This document shows positions 15,388 through 22,545 of a DNA stretch of 64,000 bases, one piece after another. The stretch's first letter is position 1. Each line of letters opens with the position of its first letter. The translations under genes and the position numbers were made by a program. Under the pieces are notes generated by a model. That model searched no databases and was not told where the DNA came from. It worked only from the letters and a program-made list of their open reading frames with translations. The stretch comes from Nocardia suismassiliense (lineage in GTDB: Bacteria > Actinomycetota > Actinomycetes > Mycobacteriales > Mycobacteriaceae). The stretch covers positions 298,557-362,556 of the forward strand of contig NZ_LT985361.1 in assembly GCF_900269665.1 (NCBI RefSeq), written 5' to 3'.

Positions 15388-16134
15388 ATGGGTTACGACG
15401 CCAAATTCCGCGTATGGCGCGGCGACCTCGACGGTGGTGAGTTGCACGATTTCACCGTGGCGGTGAACGAGGGCGAGGTGGTGCTCGACATCATCCACCG
15501 GCTGCAGGCCACCCAGGCGCCCGATCTGGCGGTGCGCTGGAACTGCAAGGCGGGCAAGTGTGGTTCGTGCTCGGCCGAGATCAACGGGCGACCGCGCCTG
15601 CTCTGCATGACGCGGATGTCCACCTTCACCGAGGCCGAGGTCATCACGGTGACCCCGATGCGCACCTTCCCGGTGATCAAGGATCTGGTCACCGACGTGT
15701 CCTTCAACTACCAGAAGGCCAGGGAGATACCGTCGTTCACGCCGCCTGCGGATCTCAAGCCGGGTGACTACCGGATGAAGCAGGTCGACGTCGAGCGCTC
15801 GCAGGAGTTCCGCAAGTGCATCGAGTGCTTCCTGTGCCAGGACACCTGTCACGTGGTGCGTGACCACGAGGAGAACAAGACCTCGTTCGCCGGTCCGCGG
15901 TTCCTGATGCGGATCGCGGAATTGGAAATGCACCCGCTGGATGTCGGTGACCGGCGCGGCCTGGCGCAGGACGAGCAAGGGCTCGGGCTCTGCAATATCA
16001 CCAAGTGCTGCACCGAGGTCTGCCCGGAACACATCAAGATCACCGACAATGCGTTGATCCCGATGAAGGAACGCGTGGCGGATCAGAAATACGATCCGCT
16101 GGTGTGGTTGGGCAACAAGCTGTTTCGTCGTTGA
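15388..16134 (+). CDS. sdhB: Succinate dehydrogenase iron-sulfur subunit
   Basis: A 248-residue electron-transfer subunit. The plant-type [2Fe-2S] site CKAGKCGSCSAEI with a later LLC is in the N-terminal half (about residues 53-75); the C-terminal half has CIECFLCQDTC and CNITKCCTEVCPEH, the cysteines for the [4Fe-4S] and [3Fe-4S]/[4Fe-4S] clusters. It carries electrons from the flavin to the quinone site in the membrane subunit. The ATG is 2 bp after the flavoprotein stop, with GAGAGG upstream inside that gene, so translation is coupled. The operon ends at the strong hairpin that follows. Confidence 0.93.
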   Translation: MGYDAKFRVWRGDLDGGELHDFTVAVNEGEVVLDIIHRLQATQAPDLAVRWNCKAGKCGSCSAEINGRPRLLCMTRMSTFTEAEVITVTPMRTFPVIKDLVTDVSFNYQKAREIPSFTPPADLKPGDYRMKQVDVERSQEFRKCIECFLCQDTCHVVRDHEENKTSFAGPRFLMRIAELEMHPLDVGDRRGLAQDEQGLGLCNITKCCTEVCPEHIKITDNALIPMKERVADQKYDPLVWLGNKLFRR

Positions 16135-16138
16135 CGAG

Positions 16139-16176
16139 GTGCCCGTCGGCCGGAATCATCCTCGGCCGGCGGGCAC
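16139..16176. terminator. Terminator hairpin after sdh operon
   Basis: GTGCCCGTCGGCCG at 16139-16152 pairs with 16163-16176 (one G-U wobble) around a 10-base loop. It lies just after the sdhB stop and just before the end of the convergent small membrane gene, so it can serve both. Confidence 0.75.
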
Positions 16177-16183
16177 ATCTGTC

Positions 16184-16381
16184 TCACAGCATGGCCACGA
16201 CACCGACGGCAACAACTCCCACGAGTACGCCGATGAACAGCGATGACATCAATGAGCCGGTGAGGATGAACAGCCCGATCGACGTCACTGCGAACAGCAA
16301 CGCGACGATCAACCATTCCACCCAGTCCCCAGGTCGCAATTTCTTGTACCGGGAGTGGGAACCTTTCAGCCCACGATCCAC
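16184..16381 (-). CDS. Small two-helix membrane protein
   Basis: A 65-residue protein: a basic N-terminal 20 residues, then two hydrophobic helices (WLIVALLFAVTSIGLFIL at 23-40 and LFIGVLVGVVAVGVVAML at 48-65) separated by a short polar turn. It begins with GTG at 16381; the upstream TAGTTAATC stretch offers no good ribosome site, which lowers confidence. The clear amphiphilic layout is hard to obtain by chance. The function is unknown. It converges on the sdh operon. Confidence 0.5.
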   Translation of the reverse strand: MDRGLKGSHSRYKKLRPGDWVEWLIVALLFAVTSIGLFILTGSLMSSLFIGVLVGVVAVGVVAML

Positions 16382-16517
16382 AAAAGATTAACTACCCGAA
16401 AATTTCCTTGGCGAAACCCGTTTTGTTGCCCGATTTGTGCCATTTCGTGATCTTGCTGAAGCGCTCGGTGCCGCAATGAAGCCCGGCGCGCGTTCGGACG
16501 CGGCCGGGCTTCTCGGG

Positions 16518-16745
16518 CTACGCGCCGGGCCGGTCGAACTCGCCGTCGTGCACGCCTGCGGTGAACGCGGCCCACTCGCTCGGGGTGAAGACCAGAACGG
16601 GGCCGTCCGGGTTCTTGCCGTCACGTAGGCCTACGTGACCGTCTGCGAGCATGGCTACCTCGACGCTGTCGTTGCCCGCGCCCGCGCCGGCCTTGCGCCA
16701 GGTCGCGCCGTCCAGATCGACATTCGCGCCGTTATTGACACTCAT
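16518..16745 (-). CDS. DUF397 protein, copy 1
   Basis: A 75-residue DUF397-family protein: DLDGATWRKA, SVEVAMLADGHVGLRDGKNP and LVFTPSEWAAFTAGVHDGEF are the family's conserved blocks. DUF397 proteins are found beside DUF5753 helix-turn-helix regulators throughout actinobacteria (WhiJ-type loci of Streptomyces are the best known). GGAG precedes the ATG at a short spacing. It is separated by 96 bp from the second copy and is about 45% identical to it by eye. A perfect 20-bp palindrome lies inside the gene at 16620-16639. Confidence 0.85.
   Translation of the reverse strand: MSVNNGANVDLDGATWRKAGAGAGNDSVEVAMLADGHVGLRDGKNPDGPVLVFTPSEWAAFTAGVHDGEFDRPGA
16620..16639. repeat. Perfect 20-bp palindrome inside DUF397 copy 1
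   Basis: GTCACGTAGGCCTACGTGAC reads the same on both strands. It codes for HVGLRD on the minus strand. The homologous codons of copy 2 do not form a palindrome, so the protein sequence alone does not force it. Confidence 0.7.
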
Positions 16746-16841
16746 GACTCCGCCTCACTGCCCCTACGGCTGCATCGAAAGCAGCCCGTTGTCCATGGAT
16801 TCGTGCACGCACGGTCGAACTCCGCAACTACCGAAACCGCT

Positions 16842-17045
16842 TCACGCCCGCGCGAATTCACCGTCCGCCACACCGGCCGTGAACGTATCCCATTCCGTGG
16901 GAGTGAAAACCAGGGCCGGGCCGCCGGGATTCTTGCTGTCGCGCACACCGACATGTCCGCCACCGAGGAAGGCGACTTCCACACAATCCTTGCTGCCGCT
17001 GCGGGCGCTGGTAAACCACTGCGCCCCAATAAGATCGATACTCAT
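16842..17045 (-). CDS. DUF397 protein, copy 2
   Basis: A 67-residue DUF397 protein with IGAQWFTSARSGS, CVEVAFLGGGHVGVRDSKNP and LVFTPTEWDTFTAGVADGEF. Its ATG overlaps the stop of the DUF5753 regulator gene (ATGA at 17042-17045) and its ribosome site AAGGAG lies within that gene, so it is translationally coupled to the regulator. By analogy with WhiJ-type pairs it is expected to bind or modulate the regulator (family knowledge; not shown by sequence). Confidence 0.87.
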   Translation of the reverse strand: MSIDLIGAQWFTSARSGSKDCVEVAFLGGGHVGVRDSKNPGGPALVFTPTEWDTFTAGVADGEFARA

Positions 17046-17995
17046 GCCGCAAACTCCTTCGCTATCTGCCGAAGCAGATGTCTACTCGTTTGGATATCCA
17101 GCGCGGCGCGCTGGAGGCACTCGTGTGCCCGATGGTACCGCTGCACATCGACCGGTCTTTCCAAGTAGAGATCTCCGGTGAAACCCTCCACATACACCAC
17201 CGGTGGTTCTACCGGTTGCCCTTTGCTATCGGTACCGAACTCCAGAACAGTGAACGGTCCCGTTGAATCCCCGAGCGGAATACCGGCCGCGAACGGCAGA
17301 ATACGCACCGCAACATTGTCATTGGTACTCAAATCCGCAAGATGTCTTAGCTGCGCCGCCATCACTTTCGCGCCACCGACCACCCGGCGCAGCACCGACT
17401 CGTGCAACACCACGGCAACTGTTGCGGGCGAGGCCTTCCTGGTGATCAAGGCCTGCCGCTGCAACCGGAGCTGGACCCGGCGTTCGAGCTCGGCCTCGGA
17501 ATCGTCCGGATAGCCGAGACGATGCAGAGCCCTCGCGTAGTCCGCGGTCTGCAGGAGACCGAGGATCAGTTCGGACTGGTAAGAACTGAGTTGCTGGGCC
17601 GAAGCTTCCAAACCGACATAGACATCGAAGTTCTCCGGGATCAGGTCACCGTAGGCGTGCCACCAGCTCTTGACCGCGGCCTGCTGGGCCAGGCCCTTGA
17701 GGCCGTCGGCGAGCTCGTCGGGGATGCCGTAGATGCGGCACAGTTCCTGTATATCGATGGTGCGGATGCGATCGGCCTGGCCTTTCTCCAGGCGTTGCAA
17801 AGTGCTTGCGCCCCATTCCATCAGCCGCGAGGCCTCGGCGATGGTCAGGCCGGCCTGGGTGCGCCAGTCGCGTAGATACCTGCCTAGCTGCCTGCGCGGT
17901 AGGGTGGAGGAGGCGCTCTCGGTACCGGTCGGTCTGTCGGACCCCCCGGACGCTCGCTCCGAACTCGCTGACAGTCTTGCCGAACTCGCTGACAC
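17042..17995 (-). CDS. XRE-type helix-turn-helix regulator with DUF5753 domain
   Basis: A 317-residue transcription regulator. Residues 34-90 form the helix-turn-helix (LGRYLRDWRTQAGLTIAEAS, then WGASTLQRLEKGQADRI); residues 120-310 are the DUF5753 sensor-like domain (LSSYQSELILGLLQTADYA, then RVQLRLQRQALI and VLHESVLRRVVGG). GTG 17995 is taken because GGAG lies six bases upstream. The first 30 residues are Ser-rich and encoded by a 21-bp direct repeat, unusual for the family. The gene leads a three-gene cluster with two DUF397 genes and diverges from a pair of small genes at 18300. Confidence 0.87.
   Translation of the reverse strand: MSASSARLSASSERASGGSDRPTGTESASSTLPRRQLGRYLRDWRTQAGLTIAEASRLMEWGASTLQRLEKGQADRIRTIDIQELCRIYGIPDELADGLKGLAQQAAVKSWWHAYGDLIPENFDVYVGLEASAQQLSSYQSELILGLLQTADYARALHRLGYPDDSEAELERRVQLRLQRQALITRKASPATVAVVLHESVLRRVVGGAKVMAAQLRHLADLSTNDNVAVRILPFAAGIPLGDSTGPFTVLEFGTDSKGQPVEPPVVYVEGFTGDLYLERPVDVQRYHRAHECLQRAALDIQTSRHLLRQIAKEFAA
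17959..17994. repeat. 21-bp-period direct repeat over the regulator start
   Basis: On the minus strand TGTCAGCGAGTTCGG occurs twice, 21 bp apart (17980-17994 and 17959-17973). The first copy overlaps the start codon of the DUF5753 gene. The TGTCAG core and 21-bp spacing recur at 58431-58525. Confidence 0.6.
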
Positions 17996-18299
17996 AGCAC
18001 GCTCCGTTCTGTGTTCGGCTGCTCACCCGTGATTTTGCGGGGGCAACCAGCAAGCTCGGTCCCCCGTCACTTCGCTTGGGCAGCGGGCGCTTTCGTCCAC
18101 TATGGAGAATCCTCCCCTCCCGGCTGGTTTTCGTGCTGGGAATTCGCGCGAAATCTTTGGATATCCATCGCGGGCGTTGTTTCGCGCCCCCGTCAATGGT
18201 GTGCTGGAAGTATGCCCGGAGGGATCGAACGCCATCCTCGGCGTCCCGCCGCGAAACCTCCGGGCACTCAGCAGGAGTCGCCCGCAGGAACGAGGAGTC
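17996..18299. other. Divergent intergenic region
   Basis: A 304-bp gap between the DUF5753 regulator (minus) and the small gene pair (plus), expected to hold both promoters. No long palindrome is visible apart from the repeat at its left border. Open frames through it lack ribosome sites and look spurious. Confidence 0.3.
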
Positions 18300-18620
18300 A
18301 TGGCTGTACATGTCATTGCGTCGTCCTTGATGACCAGCGATCACACCGCGCATCGCGCGCGCAGCGTCGGACACGGGAGCTGGGTGGTTTCCTACCTGCC
18401 CGGCCGCACCCTGACGTGTGCGCAAGCCGTTGCCGCGCTGCGGGTTGCCGAGGTGGTGCCGACCCTGCTCGATCTGGTCGGCGAACTCGCCGACGAGGTC
18501 GGGTTGACCGCGCTGGAGGCGGTCGGCATGGCCGTGCGGCAATCCGCCTGGCCGGAGGAGCGTCCGGCGCCCACCCGACATCGATGGACCGCAGGCGCGC
18601 ACGGGGCGGGTGTCTCCTGA
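18300..18620 (+). CDS. Small protein of unknown function
   Basis: A 106-residue protein. The middle (SWVVSYLPGRTLTCAQAVAALRVAE, about residues 31-55) reads as a strand-turn-helix and the following DLVGELADEVGLTALEAVGMAV as helix. GAGGAG precedes the ATG by 2 bases, and a stop overlap (TGATG) links it to the next gene. Proteins of this look occur next to DUF5753/DUF397 genes in Nocardia as far as I recall, but I cannot name a family. It diverges from the regulator and may share its control. Confidence 0.6.
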   Translation: MAVHVIASSLMTSDHTAHRARSVGHGSWVVSYLPGRTLTCAQAVAALRVAEVVPTLLDLVGELADEVGLTALEAVGMAVRQSAWPEERPAPTRHRWTAGAHGAGVS

Positions 18621-18826
18621 TGCAGTTGACCAACCTGAACATGCATGTGGCGGCCCTGCTGGCCTGCGGCGCCGACCCGGGCATCATGACCGTCGAACAA
18701 GCCCATGCCGCAATGCAATTGCACCTAGATTGCACGGTTGACCGGTGCCGGGTGCGGCGGCGCGCACGCACGACGCTGGTCGAGGCGGGCAAATGCGTGC
18801 TCGACGAGCGCGCGCTGCCGTCCTGA
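18620..18826 (+). CDS. Small Cys-containing protein, partner of preceding gene
   Basis: A 68-residue protein with helix LNMHVAALLACGADPGIMTV and the segment HLDCTVDRCRVRRRAR, whose Cys-x4-Cys could bind metal or form a disulfide (inference). Its ATG overlaps the previous stop by one base. The stop region is duplicated: GCTGCCGTCCTGA appears twice in tandem at 18814-18839, so a second TGA follows 13 bases later. The function is unknown. Confidence 0.58.
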   Translation: MQLTNLNMHVAALLACGADPGIMTVEQAHAAMQLHLDCTVDRCRVRRRARTTLVEAGKCVLDERALPS

Positions 18827-18839
18827 GCTGCCGTCCTGA
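18814..18839. repeat. 13-bp tandem duplication at a stop codon
   Basis: GCTGCCGTCCTGA is repeated head-to-tail at 18814-18826 and 18827-18839; the first copy contains the stop codon of the small gene. Confidence 0.8.
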
Positions 18840-18925
18840 GGAAATGCCACGCCCACCGGAGCCTGGCCCGATCCGTTACCGTTCTCTGCGCGACGAGGAT
18901 TGTGATCGTGTGAGAGGCGAGTCTG

Positions 18926-20446
18926 GTGTTGGTGCGGTTGTTCCGGCGTTCGGTAGCGGTGGTGGCGGTGTCGGTGCTCGCCGCCGTGCCGGTCAACAGC
19001 AGTGCCGCGCCCGGGGGTGACGCGCAGCCGGTGGGTTTGGAACGGTTCTATCGCCAGCAACTGCAATGGCACCCGTGCGAGCTCGAGAATCTGGACAAGG
19101 CGGGCGGGCAGTGCGCCGACGTGCTGGTGCCGCTCGACTACGGACGGCTCGACGGCCGGACCATGACCGTGGCGATCTCCCGGGTCCCGGCCACGGATCC
19201 GGCTCGCCGCCAAGGGATCCTGCTGGCCAACCCCGGCGGGCCCGGTGGTGAGGGACTGGACAGTATTGATCTGCTCGGTGACGTACTGACGCCGGACGTC
19301 CTGGCGACGCACGACCTGATCGGAATGGACCCGCGCGGCGTCGGCGAGTCGGGGCGCAGTCCGCGCTGCGGCTGGCCGGTCGGCGAGATGATCCGCTCGG
19401 CGGGTCTGGATCCGCTCGGCTTCGTACACGACACGGTGCAATCGGCAGGCATGGCCGCGGGCTGTCTGATCCACGACCCGGAGATGATGCGGCAATTCAC
19501 CACCCGCAATACCGCCCGGGATATCGACATCGTGCGCGGCGTGCTCGGCGAGCAGACGGTCGACTACTTCGGGTTGTCGTACGGCACCTACCTCGGTGCG
19601 GTGTTCACCCAGATGTTCCCGGACCGCAGCGGGCGGATCGTGCTGGACAGCGCGATCGATCCCGACCGGTATTGGGAAGGGCTGGTGCAGGATTGGGGTC
19701 CCGCCGACGAGCTCGCGCTGGACGACTGGGCGATCTGGGCGGCGACCCAGGACGACACCTATCACTTCGGCGCGACGCCGCAGCAGGTGCGCGGCACGGT
19801 CGAGGGGCTGGTGCGGACCGTGGCGCGGCAACCGATCGTCGTCGACGGCTTCGCGGTCGACGATCACTGGCTGCCGTTCGTCCTGCACGGGATGTTGATG
19901 AACTTCCGGCTGAACGCGGCGCTGGCGGACACCCTCCGTGAGCTCGCCGATGCCGCGGGCGGACCGCCGACGACGGCGAAATCGCCTCGGCTGAAGGCGA
20001 TTGTCACCGCGTTGCGGGACGGCGAGAATTCGACGTTGGCGCAGATCGCCTGCGGTGACGCCGGCGCGCCCCGCGATCCGGGCTGGTACTGGCGCAATAT
20101 CGAACAGACCAGGGCCACTCAGCCGGTGTTCGGGGCGATGGCGAGCAATATTCAACCGTGCGCGTTCTGGCCGGGGCCGGTGGAGCCCGCGACCGTCGTG
20201 CGCAACACGGTGCCCGCGCTCATCGTGAACTCCACCGGTGATCCGCGCACTCCGTACTCGCATGCCGTCCAGTTGCATCAGGACATGGCCGGGTCGCGGT
20301 TGGTCACCCTGCAGGATGTGCGCATTCACATGACCTTTCGGCCGAAGCTGAGCACCTGTGTGAACGACGCGATCAACACCTACTTCGGCACGGGCACGCT
20401 GCCCGCCGAGGACACGACCTGCTACGCCGACGCGGCACCTCAGTAA
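18926..20446 (+). CDS. Secreted alpha/beta-hydrolase peptidase, tripeptidyl aminopeptidase type
   Basis: A 506-residue exported enzyme. Residues 1-28 form a signal peptide (LFRRSVAVVAVSVLAAVPVNSSAA). NPGGPGGEG at about 102-110 is the oxyanion motif of this family, the nucleophile Ser218 is in GLSYGTYLG, the acid Asp is in NSTGDPRTPYSHA, and the C-terminal TAP-like region contains the His (RIHMTF) and paired cysteines. Family members release tripeptides or hydrolyse related amides and esters outside the cell. GTG starts at 18926 or 18932 are both possible. Its end meets the ABC exporter's end 4 bp away. Confidence 0.85.
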   Translation: MLVRLFRRSVAVVAVSVLAAVPVNSSAAPGGDAQPVGLERFYRQQLQWHPCELENLDKAGGQCADVLVPLDYGRLDGRTMTVAISRVPATDPARRQGILLANPGGPGGEGLDSIDLLGDVLTPDVLATHDLIGMDPRGVGESGRSPRCGWPVGEMIRSAGLDPLGFVHDTVQSAGMAAGCLIHDPEMMRQFTTRNTARDIDIVRGVLGEQTVDYFGLSYGTYLGAVFTQMFPDRSGRIVLDSAIDPDRYWEGLVQDWGPADELALDDWAIWAATQDDTYHFGATPQQVRGTVEGLVRTVARQPIVVDGFAVDDHWLPFVLHGMLMNFRLNAALADTLRELADAAGGPPTTAKSPRLKAIVTALRDGENSTLAQIACGDAGAPRDPGWYWRNIEQTRATQPVFGAMASNIQPCAFWPGPVEPATVVRNTVPALIVNSTGDPRTPYSHAVQLHQDMAGSRLVTLQDVRIHMTFRPKLSTCVNDAINTYFGTGTLPAEDTTCYADAAPQ

Positions 20447-20450
20447 CCGA

Positions 20451-22331
20451 TCAGGCGGCTACCGGCGCCGGGTCGTCGGCGAACTGGGTGCGGTACAGCT
20501 CGGCGTAGCGTCCGTCGGCGGCCAGCAGTTGGGTGTGCGTGCCGCGCTCCACGATCCGGCCGTCCTCCATCACCAGGATCTGGTCGGCCGCGCGGATCGT
20601 GGACAGCCGGTGGGCGATCACCAGGGCGGTCCGGCCGGCCAGTGCTTCGGAAAGCGCCTCCTGCACCGCGGCTTCCGAGGTCGAGTCCAGCGAGGCCGTC
20701 GCCTCGTCCAGGATCACCACGCGCGGCTGCTTGAGCAGCAGGCGTGCGATGGTGAGGCGCTGGCGCTCACCGCCGGACAGGCGGTAGCCGCGTTCGCCGA
20801 CCACGGTGTCCAAGCCGTCCGACAGCGACTCGACCAGGTCGCCTAACCTGGCCCGCTGCAACGCGTCCCAGAGCTCCGACTCCGCCGCCTCCGGCCGGGC
20901 GAGCAGCAGGTTCGCGCGGATGGTGTCGTGGAACAGGTGCCCGTCCTGGGTGACCAGGCCGACCGCCGCCCGGATCGACTCGGTGGTCAGCTCGCGCACA
21001 TCGGTGCCGTTGAGTCGCACCGCGCCGCCGTCCACGTCGTACAGCCGGGAAACCAGCTGCGCCACCGTGGATTTACCGGCTCCCGACGAACCGACCAACG
21101 CGATGAGCTGGCCGGGCTCGGCCCGCAGCGACACATTGTGCAGCACGTCGACACCGCCGCGGGTGTCCAAGGTCGCGACGTCCTCCAGCGAGGCCAGCGA
21201 CACCTTGTCGGCGGACGGGTAGCCGAACGTCACGTCGTCCAGCTCGACCGCGACCGGCCCCTCCGGCACCGGCACCGCACCGGGGGCGTCCTCGATCAGC
21301 GGCTTCAGGTCCAGCACCTCGAAGACCCGCTCGAAGCTCACCAGCGCGGCCATGATCTCCATCCGGGCGCTGGCCAGCGCGGTCAGCGGGGTGTAGAGCC
21401 TGGTCAGCAGCAGCGACAGGGCGACAACCGCGCCCGCGTCCAGCTGGCCGCGCAGGGCGTACCAGCCGCCGAGTCCGTAGACCAGCGCGATCGCCAGCGC
21501 CGACACCAGGGTGAGCGAGGTGACGAAGACGGTCTGCAGCATCGAGGTCCGCACGCCGATGTCGCGTACCCGGCGGGCGCGCAGCTCGAACTCGACGGAT
21601 TCCTGGTGCGGACGGCCGAAGAGCTTCACCAGCGTCGCGCCGGGCGCGGAGAACCGCTCCGTCATCTGGGTGCTCATGGCGGCGTTGAGTTTGGCGGCCT
21701 CGCGCTGCATGTCGGCGAGCCGGTTGCCCATGCGCCGGGCGGGCAGCACGAACACCGGCAGCAGGAGCAGCGCGAGCAAGGTGATCTGCCAGGAAATGCT
21801 GAGCATCACGGCGAGGGTGAGCGCGAGGGTGACCAGATTGGCGACCACACCGGACAGGGTGTCGCTGAACGCGCGCTGCGCGCCGATCACGTCGTTGTTC
21901 AACCGGCTGACCAGCGCGCCGGTCCGGGTCCTGGTGAAGAAGGCGATCGGCATCTTCTGCACGTGATCGAAGACCGCGGTGCGCAGATCCAGGATCAAGC
22001 CCTCACCGATGCGCGAGGACAACCAGCGGATGACCACGCCGAGCACGGCATCGAAGACCGCGAGCACGCCGATGATCAGTGCGAGCGTGACCACGATCCG
22101 TGGCGCGGCGCCGCCGACGATGTTGTTGACCACCCGGCCGGCCAGCACCGGCGTCGCCACCGCCAAGAGCGCGGACACCACGCTGAACAGCAGGAACACG
22201 CCGATCCGGCGCCGGTGTGGCGCGGCGAAGCGCAGAATGCGCCGGGCGGTGGCCATGCTGAACGGCCGCTGCTCCTTGGGCGCGTTGGCCTGCCGGTACA
22301 TCTGGCTCCAGGCCACCGATTCGATACTCAC
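20451..22331 (-). CDS. ABC exporter (fused permease and ATPase)
   Basis: A 626-residue half-transporter that would work as a dimer. Six transmembrane segments occupy about residues 42-315 (for example FLLFSVVSALLAVATPVLAG and LALIIGVLAVFDAVLGVVI). The nucleotide-binding domain has Walker A GSSGAGKST (414-422), LSGGERQR (518-525), Walker B VVILDE (538-543) and an H-loop AHRLST. The layout is that of drug/lipid exporters of the MsbA type. A short insertion (VSLASLEDVATLDTRGG) lies between strands before the ATP site. The substrate is unknown. It diverges from the dehydrogenase at 22546 across 214 bp. Confidence 0.9.
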   Translation of the reverse strand: MSIESVAWSQMYRQANAPKEQRPFSMATARRILRFAAPHRRRIGVFLLFSVVSALLAVATPVLAGRVVNNIVGGAAPRIVVTLALIIGVLAVFDAVLGVVIRWLSSRIGEGLILDLRTAVFDHVQKMPIAFFTRTRTGALVSRLNNDVIGAQRAFSDTLSGVVANLVTLALTLAVMLSISWQITLLALLLLPVFVLPARRMGNRLADMQREAAKLNAAMSTQMTERFSAPGATLVKLFGRPHQESVEFELRARRVRDIGVRTSMLQTVFVTSLTLVSALAIALVYGLGGWYALRGQLDAGAVVALSLLLTRLYTPLTALASARMEIMAALVSFERVFEVLDLKPLIEDAPGAVPVPEGPVAVELDDVTFGYPSADKVSLASLEDVATLDTRGGVDVLHNVSLRAEPGQLIALVGSSGAGKSTVAQLVSRLYDVDGGAVRLNGTDVRELTTESIRAAVGLVTQDGHLFHDTIRANLLLARPEAAESELWDALQRARLGDLVESLSDGLDTVVGERGYRLSGGERQRLTIARLLLKQPRVVILDEATASLDSTSEAAVQEALSEALAGRTALVIAHRLSTIRAADQILVMEDGRIVERGTHTQLLAADGRYAELYRTQFADDPAPVAA

Positions 22332-22545
22332 GTCTTAAGTCCTCTCGCTCCCCACCCATCAAAGCCGTCGGCACCGACACTAAGACCTCAACAAAGGTTC
22401 AGAGCAAGTCGATGCCGCCGGATTCCGATTCCGCGCACAGCGAAATGTGCAGGCGATCTCGTACCGTTTGCCGACCGGCATTCAGGACCGCGAACCGCTG
22501 GCCATTCCAAGGCAGCCTGGGATCGAGAGCCGCGCTTAGGCTGGC

